Shown here in pieces: positions 45,441-55,012 of a DNA stretch of 64,000 nucleotides. Position 1 is the stretch's first letter. Each line of letters begins with the position of its first letter. Origin of the DNA: Azospirillum sp. TSA2s (GTDB taxonomy: Bacteria > Pseudomonadota > Alphaproteobacteria > Azospirillales > Azospirillaceae); the NCBI RefSeq assembly GCF_004923315.1, contig NZ_CP039648.1, positions 538,501 through 602,500 on the forward strand, in the 5' to 3' direction. The notes under the pieces were generated by a model. That model did not search any database and was not told the DNA's origin. It saw nothing but the letters and a program-made list of their open reading frames with translations. The position numbers and the translations under genes are program-made.

Positions 45441-46925
45441 TCAAACAACGCGGATGTATCCCATCATGCCGGTGTCCTGGTGTTCGATGATGTGGCAGTG
45501 GAACATCCAGTCGCCGGGATTGTCGGCCTTGATCGCCACGCGCAGCCGTTCCTTCGGTTCCAGCAGCACCGTGTCGGCATGGTGGGGCACCACCTTGCGG
45601 CCGTCGGAGGACAGCACCTTGAAGGTGTAGCCGTGGATGTGGATCGGGTGCAGGTGCGGCGTCAGGTTGGCCAGCTCGAAGATATAGCTGCGGCCCTTTT
45701 CCAGCGTGACCAGCGGCGGCGGCAGATGTTCATGCCCGCCCTCCGGCCAGCTCTGATGGTTGATCGCCCAGAAGGTCTTCGCCGACAGGCACAGCGCGTC
45801 GGCATAGGGCAGGCCGGGCAATACCGCCGGGTCGAAGCTCTGCGCCACCGCCGTGGCCGAAAAGGCCATCGGGATGATCGGCGCGTCCTTCAGGTCCGGT
45901 TCGGGAATGGCGGAGGCGGGCAGGGCGCGCGGCTTGAAGCGCTTGTTCGGCCGGGCGGGACCGACGGCGCGGAAGGTGGCGAGCGGCCGGGGCTCGGCCG
46001 AATAGACGTTGGTCAGCCGCAGGGTCTGGCCCGCCCTGGCCGGAGCGCGGAACAGCACGTCGATGCGCATCGCCGGCCCCATCGGCCAGCCGTCCAGCGG
46101 GCGGGGCGGCAGCGGGTTGCCGTCGACGGCGATGATCCAGGCCTCCGCCCCCTCCACCCGCAGATCGACCACGCGCGTGCTGTCGATGTTGTAGAGGCGG
46201 GCACGGATGTCGCCGTTGGTGGGCACTTCGATCACCGGATCGATGGCGCCATTGACGGTGGACACACTGCCGAAGGTGCCGGCGCGCGACGCGCCGCGGT
46301 CGGTCATGAAGGTGCCGAACTTGCCGGTCTTGTCCAGTTGCCAGTCCTTGACCAGACAGACGAGGTCCGCGTCGAATTTCGGCGCGTCCGGCTCCTCGAC
46401 GATCAGGACGCCGGCAAGGCCGCGGCCCAGCAGCTCCACCGTGTTGCAATGGGGATGGAAGAAGAAGGACCCGGCGTCCGGCGGGGTGAACTCGTAGACA
46501 TGGCGCTCGCCCGGCTTGGTCGGCGGCTGGGTCAGGTAGGGCACGCCGTCTTCCAGGTTCGGCAGGCGGATGCCGTGCCAGTGGATGGAGGTGTGCTCGT
46601 CCAGCTCGTTCACCAGCGTGGCGCGCAGCCGCTGGCCCTTGCGCATGCGGATGATCGGGCCGGGGAAGTGGTCGGCATAGGTGATAAGCGGCGACGGTTC
46701 CGCCGGTTCAGGCAGGATGCGCTGCATCCGCTGCTTGGCGACCAATTCGACCTCGACCAGATCGCCGTCCGAGGTGACGGGCGCCGGGCCGGCAAGGCCG
46801 GGCTTCAGCGCGCCGGCATCGGGAGCCTTCAATCCGGTCCCACCGAGCGCCGTCGCCGCGACGGCGGCACCTCCGGCGCGCAGGAGGGCGCGGCGGGACA
46901 GAGGAACGGCGGGACGATGCGGCAT
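45441..46925 (-). CDS. multicopper oxidase (possible ferroxidase) with Tat signal
   Basis: Exported copper oxidase of 494 residues. The N terminus has a twin-arginine signal (SRRALLRAGGAAVAATALGG). Copper ligand motifs are all visible: SIHWHGIRLPN, SFFFHPHCNT, HLHPIHIHGY and WMFHCHIIEHQDTGMMG, the last holding the type 1 site with Met as axial ligand. By analogy with other members it could oxidise Fe(II) or Cu(I), and its place in an imelysin iron operon favours ferroxidase. No Met-rich CueO-like insert was noticed. It lies 140 bp downstream of the imelysin gene, with a long inverted repeat in the gap. Confidence 0.9.
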   Translation of the reverse strand: MPHRPAVPLSRRALLRAGGAAVAATALGGTGLKAPDAGALKPGLAGPAPVTSDGDLVEVELVAKQRMQRILPEPAEPSPLITYADHFPGPIIRMRKGQRLRATLVNELDEHTSIHWHGIRLPNLEDGVPYLTQPPTKPGERHVYEFTPPDAGSFFFHPHCNTVELLGRGLAGVLIVEEPDAPKFDADLVCLVKDWQLDKTGKFGTFMTDRGASRAGTFGSVSTVNGAIDPVIEVPTNGDIRARLYNIDSTRVVDLRVEGAEAWIIAVDGNPLPPRPLDGWPMGPAMRIDVLFRAPARAGQTLRLTNVYSAEPRPLATFRAVGPARPNKRFKPRALPASAIPEPDLKDAPIIPMAFSATAVAQSFDPAVLPGLPYADALCLSAKTFWAINHQSWPEGGHEHLPPPLVTLEKGRSYIFELANLTPHLHPIHIHGYTFKVLSSDGRKVVPHHADTVLLEPKERLRVAIKADNPGDWMFHCHIIEHQDTGMMGYIRVV

Positions 46926-46959
46926 GACGGCGGTCCAAAAACTTCAGGCGGGAAAAGTG

Positions 46960-47055
46960 CCGGCTCCGGTCCCGCCTCTGTCCCTCGCCGGATCGGCCCG
47001 GAAGGGAAGCGCAGGTGGTTCGGTCATGCGCGGGACGGCGCGGGACCGGAGCCGG
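46960..47055. repeat. 16-bp inverted repeat with 64-bp loop between iron genes
   Basis: CCGGCTCCGGTCCCGC at 46960-46975 and its exact complement GCGGGACCGGAGCCGG at 47040-47055 span the gap between the imelysin and multicopper oxidase genes. As RNA it would form a very stable stem next to the imelysin stop codon. It may protect the upstream message or reduce read-through. Confidence 0.55.
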
Positions 47056-47065
47056 GGTAGGCGTG

Positions 47066-48340
47066 TTACTTGCCGACCTTCGACGGTTCGTCGAGGCTGT
47101 CGGACCCCTTGACGTCGACCGAGACGCCGAGCGCGGCGACGGCGCCTTCCAGCGCCTTCTTCTGGGCGACGAGGCCGTCGATGCCGGCGGACACCAGCTT
47201 GTTGCCCTCGTCGTTGTCGGCGGCGATCATCTGGTCGTAGGCCATCTTGCCGCTGTCGGCGGTGTCCTTGATCGCCTGCATCGCCTTCATGGTGTTGCCC
47301 AGGGCGGTCTTCACCGCGGCGTCGGCGTCGGCGGACTTGGCGGCGACCAGCTGCGACAGCGAGGCGCCCGACACGGTCTTGCCGTCGGTGCGCTTGTAGC
47401 TGCCGTTGTAGACGTTCACCATGCCGACTTCGTCGTAATAGTGCGAGTTGTGGGTGTTGTCGGAGAAGCAGTCATGCTCCTCCTCCGGATCGTGCAGCAT
47501 CAGGCCGAGCTTCATGCGCTCGCCGGCCAGTTCGCCGTAGCTCAGCGAGCCGAGGCCGGTCAGCATGCGGGCGACGCCCTCGCCCTCCGGCGCCTTGGCG
47601 ATGGAAACGCGGGCCTTGCCCTTGGCGGCCCAATCGGCCGTCATCTCGGACAGATCGTCGACCAGCATCTGGGTGGCGACCTTCAGATACTGCGCACGGC
47701 GGTCACAGTGGCCGTTGGTGCAGTCCTTGCCCTTGGCATAGTCGGTCGCCTTGCGCTCGCCCGCGCCCGGACCGGTGCCGTGCAGATCCTGGCCCCACAG
47801 CAGGAACTCGATGGCGTGATAACCGGTGGCGACGTTCGCCTCGACCTTGCCGGCCTCGTGCAGCTTGTCGGCCAGCAGCTCCTTGGTGATCCTGGTGGCG
47901 TCGATGGTCTTGCCGCCGGCCGTGATCTTCGGGTTGGCGATGACGTTCGCCTTGGCGTAGGGGTTGCTCTCGCCGCCGGCATAGCCCTCGTCGACATAGT
48001 CGATCAGGCCCTCGTCCAGCGGCCAGGCATTCACCTTGCCTTCCCACTCGTCGACGACGGGATTGCCGAAGCGGAAGGCTTCGGTCTGCATGTACGGAAC
48101 GCGGGAGGCCTTCCAGGCTTCGCGCGCCTTCGCCAGCGTCTCCTCGGTCGGGTTGGCGACCAGGGCGTCCACCGCCTTCTTCAGCGCCTTGGCGCCGTTG
48201 GTGGCGTCCTGATAGGCGGCATGGGCGATGTCGGCGTAATTCTTCGCCACGTCCTTGTAGGCCGGTCCGGCAGCCTGGGCGGCGAACGGCAGCAGGGCAA
48301 CGACGGCTACGGCGGCGAAGCCGGCAGCGCGCTTCGACAT
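47066..48340 (-). CDS. imelysin-family iron-regulated protein (IrpA-like)
   Basis: Periplasmic protein of 424 residues with a Sec signal (MSKRAAGFAAVAVVALLPFA, AQA). The imelysin domain keeps the GxHxxE-type motif (GYHAIEFLLWGQDLHG) and typical blocks WKASRVPYMQTEAFRFGNPV, NAWPLDEGLIDYVD and SGASLSQLVAAK. Family members are iron-repressed and needed for iron uptake in cyanobacteria and proteobacteria. It is the first gene of the operon; Fur-like boxes overlap a promoter 80 bp upstream. GAGG-type sequence stands before the ATG. The larger copy with an intact motif is probably the functional iron binder. Confidence 0.9.
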   Translation of the reverse strand: MSKRAAGFAAVAVVALLPFAAQAAGPAYKDVAKNYADIAHAAYQDATNGAKALKKAVDALVANPTEETLAKAREAWKASRVPYMQTEAFRFGNPVVDEWEGKVNAWPLDEGLIDYVDEGYAGGESNPYAKANVIANPKITAGGKTIDATRITKELLADKLHEAGKVEANVATGYHAIEFLLWGQDLHGTGPGAGERKATDYAKGKDCTNGHCDRRAQYLKVATQMLVDDLSEMTADWAAKGKARVSIAKAPEGEGVARMLTGLGSLSYGELAGERMKLGLMLHDPEEEHDCFSDNTHNSHYYDEVGMVNVYNGSYKRTDGKTVSGASLSQLVAAKSADADAAVKTALGNTMKAMQAIKDTADSGKMAYDQMIAADNDEGNKLVSAGIDGLVAQKKALEGAVAALGVSVDVKGSDSLDEPSKVGK

Positions 48341-48387
48341 GGAGGTCTCCTCGAACGTCGGGGTCGGTGTTTGACAGCAAGTGCGAC

Positions 48388-48429
48388 TTATTCTCAGCGA
48401 ATAACGTCGCGAATCATTCTCACTGTCAA
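48388..48429 (-). promoter_or_regulatory. iron-operon promoter with Fur-like boxes
   Basis: On the minus strand TTGACA (48429-48424) is followed after 17 bp by CGTTAT. The spacer contains TGAGAATGATTCGCG (48122-style 7-1-7 form at 48422-48408), and a second TGAGAATAA belongs to the inverted repeat TTATTC-TCAGC-GAATAA (48388-48404). TGAGAAT-n-ATT is the half-site of Fur boxes. Binding here would block the promoter of the imelysin operon in iron-rich cells. Confidence 0.6.
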
Positions 48430-48511
48430 GCCCTATCCGCGTTGGGGGTACTCGGAAAAGCGCATGCCGCCGGTGCCGCGTCGATCTGTCCCCGCCGCTC
48501 AGCCCAGGCCC

Positions 48512-49669
48512 TCAGCCCAGGCCGAGTGATTGGCCGAGCGCCTGATCCAGGTCGTCGTAAAGGTCTTCGGGCGACTCCAGGCCGACCGACAGGCGCAGCA
48601 GGTCGCCCGGCACGGGGGAGGTCGGGCCTTCAATGCTGGCGCGATGCTCGATCAGGCTCTCCACCCCGCCGAGCGAGGTGGCGCGACGCCAGATGCCGAC
48701 GTGGGCGGCGGTGTCGATGGCGGCCTGGGTGCCGCCCTTCACCCGGATGGACAGCATGCCGCCATAGCCGCCGGTCATCTGGCGGGAGGCGATGCCGTGG
48801 CCGTGGAAGCCGGGCAGGCCGGGATAGAGCACCTCCGCCACCCGCGGATGGGCCGTCAGCCGCTCCGCCAGCGACATCGCCGCAGCGCTCTGCCAGCGGA
48901 CGCGGGCGAACAGGGTGCGCAGGCCGCGCTGCAGAAGCCATGCCTCGAAGCTGCCGAGGATGCCGCCCTGCTGGGTCTGCACCGCCTTGATGCGGCCCCA
49001 GAACTCGTCCTTGCGGGCGGCGGTCAGGGTGCCGGCGACGATGTCCGAATGGCCGTTCAGGTATTTGGTCGCCGAATGCATGACGATGTCGGCGCCCAAC
49101 TCGATCGGCCGGGTCAGCACCGGCGTGGCGACCGTGCTGTCCACCGCCAGCCACGCCCCGGCCTCGTGCGCCAGTTCGGCGACGGCGGCGATGTCGGTGA
49201 CGGTCCACAGCGGGTTGGCCGGGGTCTCGACCCAGACCAGCCGCGTCTGGCCGGGACGGAGTGCGGCGCGCACCGCATCGGTGTCGCTGGTGTCCACCCC
49301 CTCGACCTTCAGCCCCCAGCGGGTGGCGGGGCCATGCACCCAGTTGCGGAAGGCCCAGTACATCACGTCGGGAACCAGCACATGGTCGCCCGGATCCAAC
49401 GCCTGGAACACGGCGGTCGCCGCCGCCATGCCGGAGGCGAACAGCAGCGTGTCCGCGCCCTTTTCCAGTTCGGTGATCGTCCGCGCCGGAATGTCGAAGG
49501 TGGGGTTGTCGGCGCGGGCATAGACCCGGCCGCGGCCGTAGCCGTTGTCGGGATCGCGGACATAGGTGGTGGACGGGTGGATCGGCGGAATGACCGCGCC
49601 GCTGGCCGCGTCCTCAAAGCCCAGGGCGCCGGCAGCGATGGTTTCGGGACGGTGGGGACGGTCGGTCAT
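48512..49669 (-). CDS. Cys/Met metabolism PLP-dependent enzyme (cystathionine beta-lyase-like)
   Basis: Cytosolic PLP enzyme of 385 residues of the trans-sulfuration family. The PLP lysine lies in VMHSATKYLNGHSDIVAG. Other signatures are PIHPSTTYVRDPDNGYGRGR, YARADNPTF, LFASGMAAATAVFQAL and VWVETPANPLWTVTDIAA. Overall it looks most like cystathionine beta-lyase (MetC), which yields homocysteine, but cystathionine gamma-synthase or methionine gamma-lyase cannot be excluded from sequence alone. It stands alone between the iron operon promoter and the histidine kinase gene, on the minus strand. Confidence 0.88.
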   Translation of the reverse strand: MTDRPHRPETIAAGALGFEDAASGAVIPPIHPSTTYVRDPDNGYGRGRVYARADNPTFDIPARTITELEKGADTLLFASGMAAATAVFQALDPGDHVLVPDVMYWAFRNWVHGPATRWGLKVEGVDTSDTDAVRAALRPGQTRLVWVETPANPLWTVTDIAAVAELAHEAGAWLAVDSTVATPVLTRPIELGADIVMHSATKYLNGHSDIVAGTLTAARKDEFWGRIKAVQTQQGGILGSFEAWLLQRGLRTLFARVRWQSAAAMSLAERLTAHPRVAEVLYPGLPGFHGHGIASRQMTGGYGGMLSIRVKGGTQAAIDTAAHVGIWRRATSLGGVESLIEHRASIEGPTSPVPGDLLRLSVGLESPEDLYDDLDQALGQSLGLG

Positions 49670-49855
49670 TGCCGCGGCACTCCGGGATCGGGCGTGAAGG
49701 GGGCGTCAAGGATACGTCCACCGATCACACGGGCGCAACGTCCCAGCAGATAGCTGGCAGGCTATCGGCCTAGCCAAGCGGCCAATTGAACGGAATAGCC
49801 GAAAAACGTATCTAAACGAAGACGTCGCATCGGGACGCCCTGACGGAGAAGAGCT

Positions 49856-52291
49856 TTGCCCCCCAGCGACATCGGCACCGGACAACACTTGTCGTTGCGG
49901 GACAGCGTCGTCGGCTCCCTCGTTGCCGATTTCGATTGGTCGAACACATGCCTCGGACCTATCGAGAGTTGGGCCGGCAGCCTGAGAACGATCGTCGACC
50001 TGATCGTCCATTCTCCGATCCCGATGGTGCTGATGTGGGGTCCGGAACACCGGATGATCTACAATGATGGATACGCCCTGATCGCCGGTGGCAAGCATCC
50101 GCAGGCGCTGGGCGGCACCGTGCCGGGCATTTGGCCGGAGATCTGGGACTGGAACCGCCGGATTCTGGAAAAGGGCTTCCGGGGAGAGGTGCAGACCCAC
50201 ACCGGGCATCTCTTCATGCTGGAACGCAACGGCCCGGCGGAGGAGGTGTGGTGCGACCTGTTCTACAGCCCGGTGCCGGACGAATCCGGACGGGTGGCCG
50301 GCGTGCTGTGCACCGTCATCGAGACGACGGATCGCGTGAAGGCGATGCAGGCGACCGAACGGAGCGAGGCCCGCCTTCGCCGCACCCAGGAGGCCGGGCA
50401 GGTCGGGGGTTTCGAACTGGATCTCGCCACGGAACGAATCGAAGGATCGGACATGTTCTTCGCCCTGTGGGGGCTGCCGCCCATGAGGTCGGCGCCGTCC
50501 TCGCAGTTCCGCGATCTGGTTCATGCGGACGACCGCTGGATGGTGGCCGATACTCTGCGCAGCGTCGATGAGGCGCCACAACTGTTCGCCGAATACCGGA
50601 TCCGCCGCGCCGACAACGGGGAGGAGCGCTGGATCGCCCGGCGGGCCAGCTTCGAATCCGATGCCGATGGCCGCCCGGCCCGGCTGGTCGGAACCCTGCA
50701 CGACATCACCGACCTGAAGCGGGCAGAGATTGCGCTTCGCCGCCTGAACGGCGATCTGGAAGAGCGGGTGTCCCAGCGCACCCGCGAGCGCGACCGCATC
50801 TGGACGGTGTCGCAGGACCTGCTGTGCGTGGCCGACCGGACCGGCGCGATTCTCAGCATCAATCCGGCCTGGACGCGCACGCTCGGCTGGGAGGAGGAGG
50901 AGATCGTCGGCCACCGCACCCAGTGGATGGAGCATCCCGACGACCAGAACCGCACGGCGGCGGAATTGATGCGGCTGGCGCAGGGCGAGACCACGCTGCG
51001 GTTCGAGAACCGCTTCCGCTGCAAAGACGGCGGCCATCGCTGGCTGTCCTGGACCGCGGTCCCGGCGGAGGGGTATCTCTACTGCGTCGCGCGCGACGTC
51101 ACCGCGGAACGGGAACGCGATGCCGAGTTGGAGCATGCCCGCGACCTGCTGCGCCAGAGCCAGAAGATGGAGGCCATCGGCCAGCTGACCGGCGGCATTG
51201 CCCATGATTTCAACAACCTGTTGCAGGCGGTGTCCGGCTGTCTGCAGATGATCGGCCGACGCGCCGGCGGGCAGCCCGGCATTCCGCAGTTGCTTGACGC
51301 CGGGCGGCAGGCGGTGGACCGCGGCGCGCGTCTGGTCCAGCAGTTGATGGCCTTCGCCCGCAAGCAGAGCCTGCGCCCCGAGCCGTTCGACCTGCGCAAC
51401 CGGCTGCTGGGCATGAACGGCCTGCTGGAACGCGCCTTGCGCGCCGATATCCATGTGTCGATGGAGCTGGCGCCCGGCCTGTGGGGCGCCGAAGCCGATC
51501 CGGTCCAGTTCGAACTCGCCGTGCTCAACCTCGCGGTCAATGCGCGCGATGCCATGCCGGGCGGTGGCCGCCTGATCGTCTCCGCTGCGAATGTGACGTT
51601 GAAAGAGCGCACGCCGGACGGGCTGTCCGGCGACTATGTCCGCATCCGCGTGTCCGACACCGGGACCGGCATGCCGCCCGACATCGCCGCCCGGGTCTTC
51701 GAGCCCTTCTTCACCACCAAGGAGGTGGGCAAGGGAACCGGGCTCGGCCTGTCGCAGGTCTATGGCTTCGCCCGCCAGTCGGGCGGCACGGCATCGGTGG
51801 AAAGCCGGCCAGGAGAGGGGACGGTCGTCACCCTGCTGCTTCCGCGCGCACAGCAGGTCGCCATCGAACCCGGCATCGTTGCCGAGCGCACGGCCTCACC
51901 CGGACACGGTGTCCGCATCCTGCTGGTGGAGGACGATCTGGTGGTTGCGTCGGTGGTCAGTGCGGCGCTGACCGACATGGGCTATGCCGTCGCCCATGCC
52001 GCGACCGGGCGCGAAGCTCTGGATCGCCTGCGAAATGGCGAGGCGGCGGACCTGCTCTGCACGGACGTGGTGATGCCGGGTCCCGTCAATGGCGTGGAAC
52101 TGGCGCGGGAGGCGCAAAAGCTGCGCTCCGGCCTGCCGGTCGTGCTGACCACCGGCTATGCCGAAGGTGTCGGCGGCATGGACGGCTTCCGCGTGCTGGC
52201 AAAGCCCTATCGCATCGAGGATCTGGCCGCCGCCATCGAAGCCGAACTGGGCACGCTCGAAGACGGCGGACCCTACAGGATTCAGGCGTAG
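49856..52291 (+). CDS. PAS-containing hybrid histidine kinase with C-terminal receiver
   Basis: Cytoplasmic sensor of 811 residues without membrane segments. An N-terminal PAS/GAF-like part ([20 protein letters not shown], a family hallmark) and two PAS domains (to about 425) precede the kinase core. His450 in [12 protein letters not shown] is the phospho-acceptor; the ATPase has [16 protein letters not shown] and [15 protein letters not shown] receiver domain follows with acidic pair in LLVEDD, Asp737 ([10 protein letters not shown]) and KPY. Its target is unknown; no response regulator gene lies beside it. The TTG start at 49856 has GGAG 7 nt upstream and gives the family's usual N terminus. 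The last 10 bp overlap the convergent AbrB-family gene. Confidence 0.9.
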   Translation: MPPSDIGTGQHLSLRDSVVGSLVADFDWSNTCLGPIESWAGSLRTIVDLIVHSPIPMVLMWGPEHRMIYNDGYALIAGGKHPQALGGTVPGIWPEIWDWNRRILEKGFRGEVQTHTGHLFMLERNGPAEEVWCDLFYSPVPDESGRVAGVLCTVIETTDRVKAMQATERSEARLRRTQEAGQVGGFELDLATERIEGSDMFFALWGLPPMRSAPSSQFRDLVHADDRWMVADTLRSVDEAPQLFAEYRIRRADNGEERWIARRASFESDADGRPARLVGTLHDITDLKRAEIALRRLNGDLEERVSQRTRERDRIWTVSQDLLCVADRTGAILSINPAWTRTLGWEEEEIVGHRTQWMEHPDDQNRTAAELMRLAQGETTLRFENRFRCKDGGHRWLSWTAVPAEGYLYCVARDVTAERERDAELEHARDLLRQSQKMEAIGQLTGGIAHDFNNLLQAVSGCLQMIGRRAGGQPGIPQLLDAGRQAVDRGARLVQQLMAFARKQSLRPEPFDLRNRLLGMNGLLERALRADIHVSMELAPGLWGAEADPVQFELAVLNLAVNARDAMPGGGRLIVSAANVTLKERTPDGLSGDYVRIRVSDTGTGMPPDIAARVFEPFFTTKEVGKGTGLGLSQVYGFARQSGGTASVESRPGEGTVVTLLLPRAQQVAIEPGIVAERTASPGHGVRILLVEDDLVVASVVSAALTDMGYAVAHAATGREALDRLRNGEAADLLCTDVVMPGPVNGVELAREAQKLRSGLPVVLTTGYAEGVGGMDGFRVLAKPYRIEDLAAAIEAELGTLEDGGPYRIQA

Positions 52292-53364
52292 CGCGCGATC
52301 AGGCGGGCCAGCGGCGGGCCGGACAGCACCACCACGAACAGCCGCAAGGTCTGCAACGCCAGCACCAGCGGCAAATCCACCCCGGTTCCCAGCGCGATAA
52401 CCACCACGGAATCGAGCCCGCCCGGGCTGGTTGCGAGGAAGGCGGTCAGCGGATCGGTCGGCAGCAGCGTGACCAGCACCCAGGCCGACAGGCTGCACAG
52501 CGCGATCATCAGCCCGGTCGACAGCAGCATCTGCGGCACGGCGCGCATCGCGTGGCGCAGCACCTCGCGGGTGAAGCGCAGGCCGATGCTCCAGCCGATG
52601 ACGGTGTAGGTGACGGTCAGCAGCAGGTGCGGCAGTTGCAGGGTCACACCGGCGCCGGCCTGGACCAGCGCGCCCAGGACCATCGGCACCAGAAGCGCGC
52701 CCGAGGGAATGCGGAAGCGCTGCCCAATCCAGCCGCCTACACCCGCGACCAGCAGCGTCGCCGCCAGCCCGCGCAGGTCCAACGCCTCCACCGGCGCCAC
52801 CGGCAGGGCGCCGCCGTCCGGGGCGGCGGTCAGCGCGTGTGTGACCAGCGAGGCGCTGAGCACCACCAGCACCACGCGCAGATACTGCATCACTGCCACC
52901 AGCCGCGCGTCCGCCCCGTATTCCCCGGCCATCGCGACCATGGCGGCGGCTGCACCCGGCGACACGCCCCAGGCCGCGGTGGTTCCGGGCAGGCTGCCGT
53001 AGCGGACGAACAGCCAGCCGACGATGCCGCTGACCAGCACCGTCAGCCCGACGGTTCCCAGCATCAGCGGCCAGTTCCGCGCGATGGACAGCAGGATCGA
53101 CGAGGTGACGGCATGGGCGACGAGGCAGCCGATGATCGCCTGCGCCATGGTGAAGCCCGAAGGCGGCACCCGGATGGAGGCTCCGCCGACACCGAGCGCG
53201 ATGGCCCCGATCATCGGCCCGATCAGCCAGGCCGCCGGCAGCCATACCGCTTCCAGTCCCAACGTCACCGCCGCCGACAGGGCAAGCAGGCCCGCCCATT
53301 GCGCCACCGTTCGCGCGCGGAGCTTCGGCCAGCCCCCCTCCGCCCCGTCCCTTTTCCCGACCAC
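52282..53364 (-). CDS. AbrB-family (PF05145-type) membrane protein
   Basis: Integral membrane protein of 360 residues with about ten hydrophobic segments in two similar halves, typical of the Gram-negative AbrB duplication family. Repeated signatures are WLIGPMIGAIALG, SPGAAAAMVAMAGEYGADAR in the first half and SPGGLDSVVVIALGTGVDL in the second. Despite the name, it is a membrane protein, probably a transporter or regulator of unknown ligand. It is convergent with the histidine kinase gene and overlaps its 3' end by 10 bp; the chemoreceptor gene is 101 bp upstream on the same strand. Confidence 0.85.
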   Translation of the reverse strand: MVGKRDGAEGGWPKLRARTVAQWAGLLALSAAVTLGLEAVWLPAAWLIGPMIGAIALGVGGASIRVPPSGFTMAQAIIGCLVAHAVTSSILLSIARNWPLMLGTVGLTVLVSGIVGWLFVRYGSLPGTTAAWGVSPGAAAAMVAMAGEYGADARLVAVMQYLRVVLVVLSASLVTHALTAAPDGGALPVAPVEALDLRGLAATLLVAGVGGWIGQRFRIPSGALLVPMVLGALVQAGAGVTLQLPHLLLTVTYTVIGWSIGLRFTREVLRHAMRAVPQMLLSTGLMIALCSLSAWVLVTLLPTDPLTAFLATSPGGLDSVVVIALGTGVDLPLVLALQTLRLFVVVLSGPPLARLIARYA

Positions 53365-53465
53365 GAACTCTTACCTGTGCGAATGATTTGCGTCACCGGC
53401 ATGCTGCCTGCCGCCGGCCTTGCCCGTCCAGCAGGCGAACGGGCGCGGCAGCCATGCGCGGCGGA

Positions 53466-54827
53466 TCAGCGGGCGGTGCGGATGCGGGTCAGGAAATCGC
53501 CGACGCCGCGGTTCAGGTCGTCCGCCTGCCGGTGCAGCAGACCGGCGGCGGCCAGCACCTCCTGCGCGATTCCGCCGGTCTCCGACGAGGATTGCGTCAC
53601 CTGACCGATGGAGTCGGTGACCCGGCGGGTGCCGACCGCGACCTCCTGCACGTTCCGGGTGATTTCCTGGGTCGCGGCGGTCTGCTGTTCCACCGTGGCG
53701 GCGACGGTGGTGACGATCTCGTTGATGTGGGTGATGGTGCGGCCGACCGCGTGAATCGCCTCGGCGGCATTGCCGGCGGCGCTCTGCATGCCGGCGATCT
53801 GGCTGGAGATGTCCTCCGTCGCCTTGGCGGTCTGGTTGGCGAGGTGCTTCACCTCGTTGGCGACGACGGCGAAGCCCTTGCCCGCCTCGCCGGCCCGCGC
53901 CGCCTCGATGGTGGCGTTCAGGGCCAGGAGATTTGTCTGGCTGGCGATGTTGCTGATCAGCTTGACCACGTCGCCGATGCGCTTGGCCTCCTCGACCAAC
54001 CCGCTGACGGTGCTCTTCGTCCGCTCCGCCTCGTCGACGGCGGAGGAGGAGATGCGGGACGATTCGGTGACGTGGCGGCTGATGTCGGAGATGGAGATCG
54101 AGAGCTGTTCGGTCGCCGCGGCCACCGTCTGCATGCTGGACGAGGTGACTTCGGTTTCCGACGCCACGTCGGAGGAACGGCGGCTGGTGCTGGTGGCGAT
54201 CTCCGACATGCGCTGGGCATGGGCCTGCATCTGGTTGGAGGCGGCGACAGTGCCCTCCACGATGCCTTTCACGCTGTCCTCGAACGTGCCGGCGAGCCGG
54301 TCGAGCGTGGCGCGCTTGCTCTCCTCCTCCGCCTCGCGATAGGTCTCCAGAAGCAGCTCGATGTCGAACCACGCGATCTTGTTCAGCGTTTCCAACTGGG
54401 CGGCGCGGGTGCGGCGGGCGGCGGCGCCGAACAGGTTGGCGGCCAGACCGTCGTCGCCGCCGGTGAGGCCAAGCTCGCGGGCGATGTTGGAACTGACGAC
54501 GTAATGGCAGATCGACACCGCATAGGCCGGAACGCCGTTCCGATAGAACAGGGTCGCGAGCCGTTTCGCGGAGTCGGCGAACTCGGCATCGATCCGACCG
54601 GACGCGGCCCGCGTCCAGTGGTCCAGCCGGGCGGCGTGCACGTCGGGACGCTTCAGCGCCGCCTGGATTTCGGGCCAGGCGTCGAAATGCCGGTGCCATT
54701 GCTCGAGAAGCGTGGGAAGCCGCCGCTCCGCAAATTCGCGGTTCCCCCGGAGCCGGGCCAGATCGTCATTGGTGATGGAGAAGGTGGAAAGTCGCTTCGT
54801 CTGCGAATCTGTCAGCTCGACGGTCAT
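53466..54827 (-). CDS. globin-coupled-type methyl-accepting chemotaxis protein lacking haem His
   Basis: Soluble chemoreceptor of 453 residues. Residues 1-170 have the protoglobin sensor form (LDHWTRAASGRIDAEFADSA followed by KRLATLFYRNGVPAYAVS). In haem-binding members the latter region reads H-x-R-x-G with the proximal His; here that residue is Phe94, so haem binding is doubtful. The rest is a signalling domain with two long coiled coils and the hairpin tip IASQTNLLALNATIEAARAG with EAGKGFAVVANEVKHLAN. No membrane segment is present, so it senses inside the cell. It could still bind another ligand or report redox state indirectly. It stands alone on the minus strand. Confidence 0.88.
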   Translation of the reverse strand: MTVELTDSQTKRLSTFSITNDDLARLRGNREFAERRLPTLLEQWHRHFDAWPEIQAALKRPDVHAARLDHWTRAASGRIDAEFADSAKRLATLFYRNGVPAYAVSICHYVVSSNIARELGLTGGDDGLAANLFGAAARRTRAAQLETLNKIAWFDIELLLETYREAEEESKRATLDRLAGTFEDSVKGIVEGTVAASNQMQAHAQRMSEIATSTSRRSSDVASETEVTSSSMQTVAAATEQLSISISDISRHVTESSRISSSAVDEAERTKSTVSGLVEEAKRIGDVVKLISNIASQTNLLALNATIEAARAGEAGKGFAVVANEVKHLANQTAKATEDISSQIAGMQSAAGNAAEAIHAVGRTITHINEIVTTVAATVEQQTAATQEITRNVQEVAVGTRRVTDSIGQVTQSSSETGGIAQEVLAAAGLLHRQADDLNRGVGDFLTRIRTAR

Positions 54828-54903
54828 GATTTTGGACGATCCTCGGTTCAGGTGCCTCTCAAGGATCGTTCTACGTTACGAAACGTCTTCTGGATCGCCC
54901 GCC

Positions 54904-54922
54904 GAGGGCGTCTGGCGCCCTC
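54904..54922. terminator. perfect 7-bp hairpin upstream of the chemoreceptor gene
   Basis: GAGGGCG-TCTGG-CGCCCTC followed by ATTTTC lies between the TetR gene end (55013) and the chemoreceptor start. It could be the TetR-gene terminator, though the T stretch is on the wrong side for that strand. Confidence 0.3.
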
Positions 54923-55012
54923 ATTTTCATCATACCCCCATATGTCTAAGAAAGAGTGCAGCGGCCGATCATAGACGGGCGACCGCCCATGAGCCCGCGC
55001 ACCTTCGGCCTA

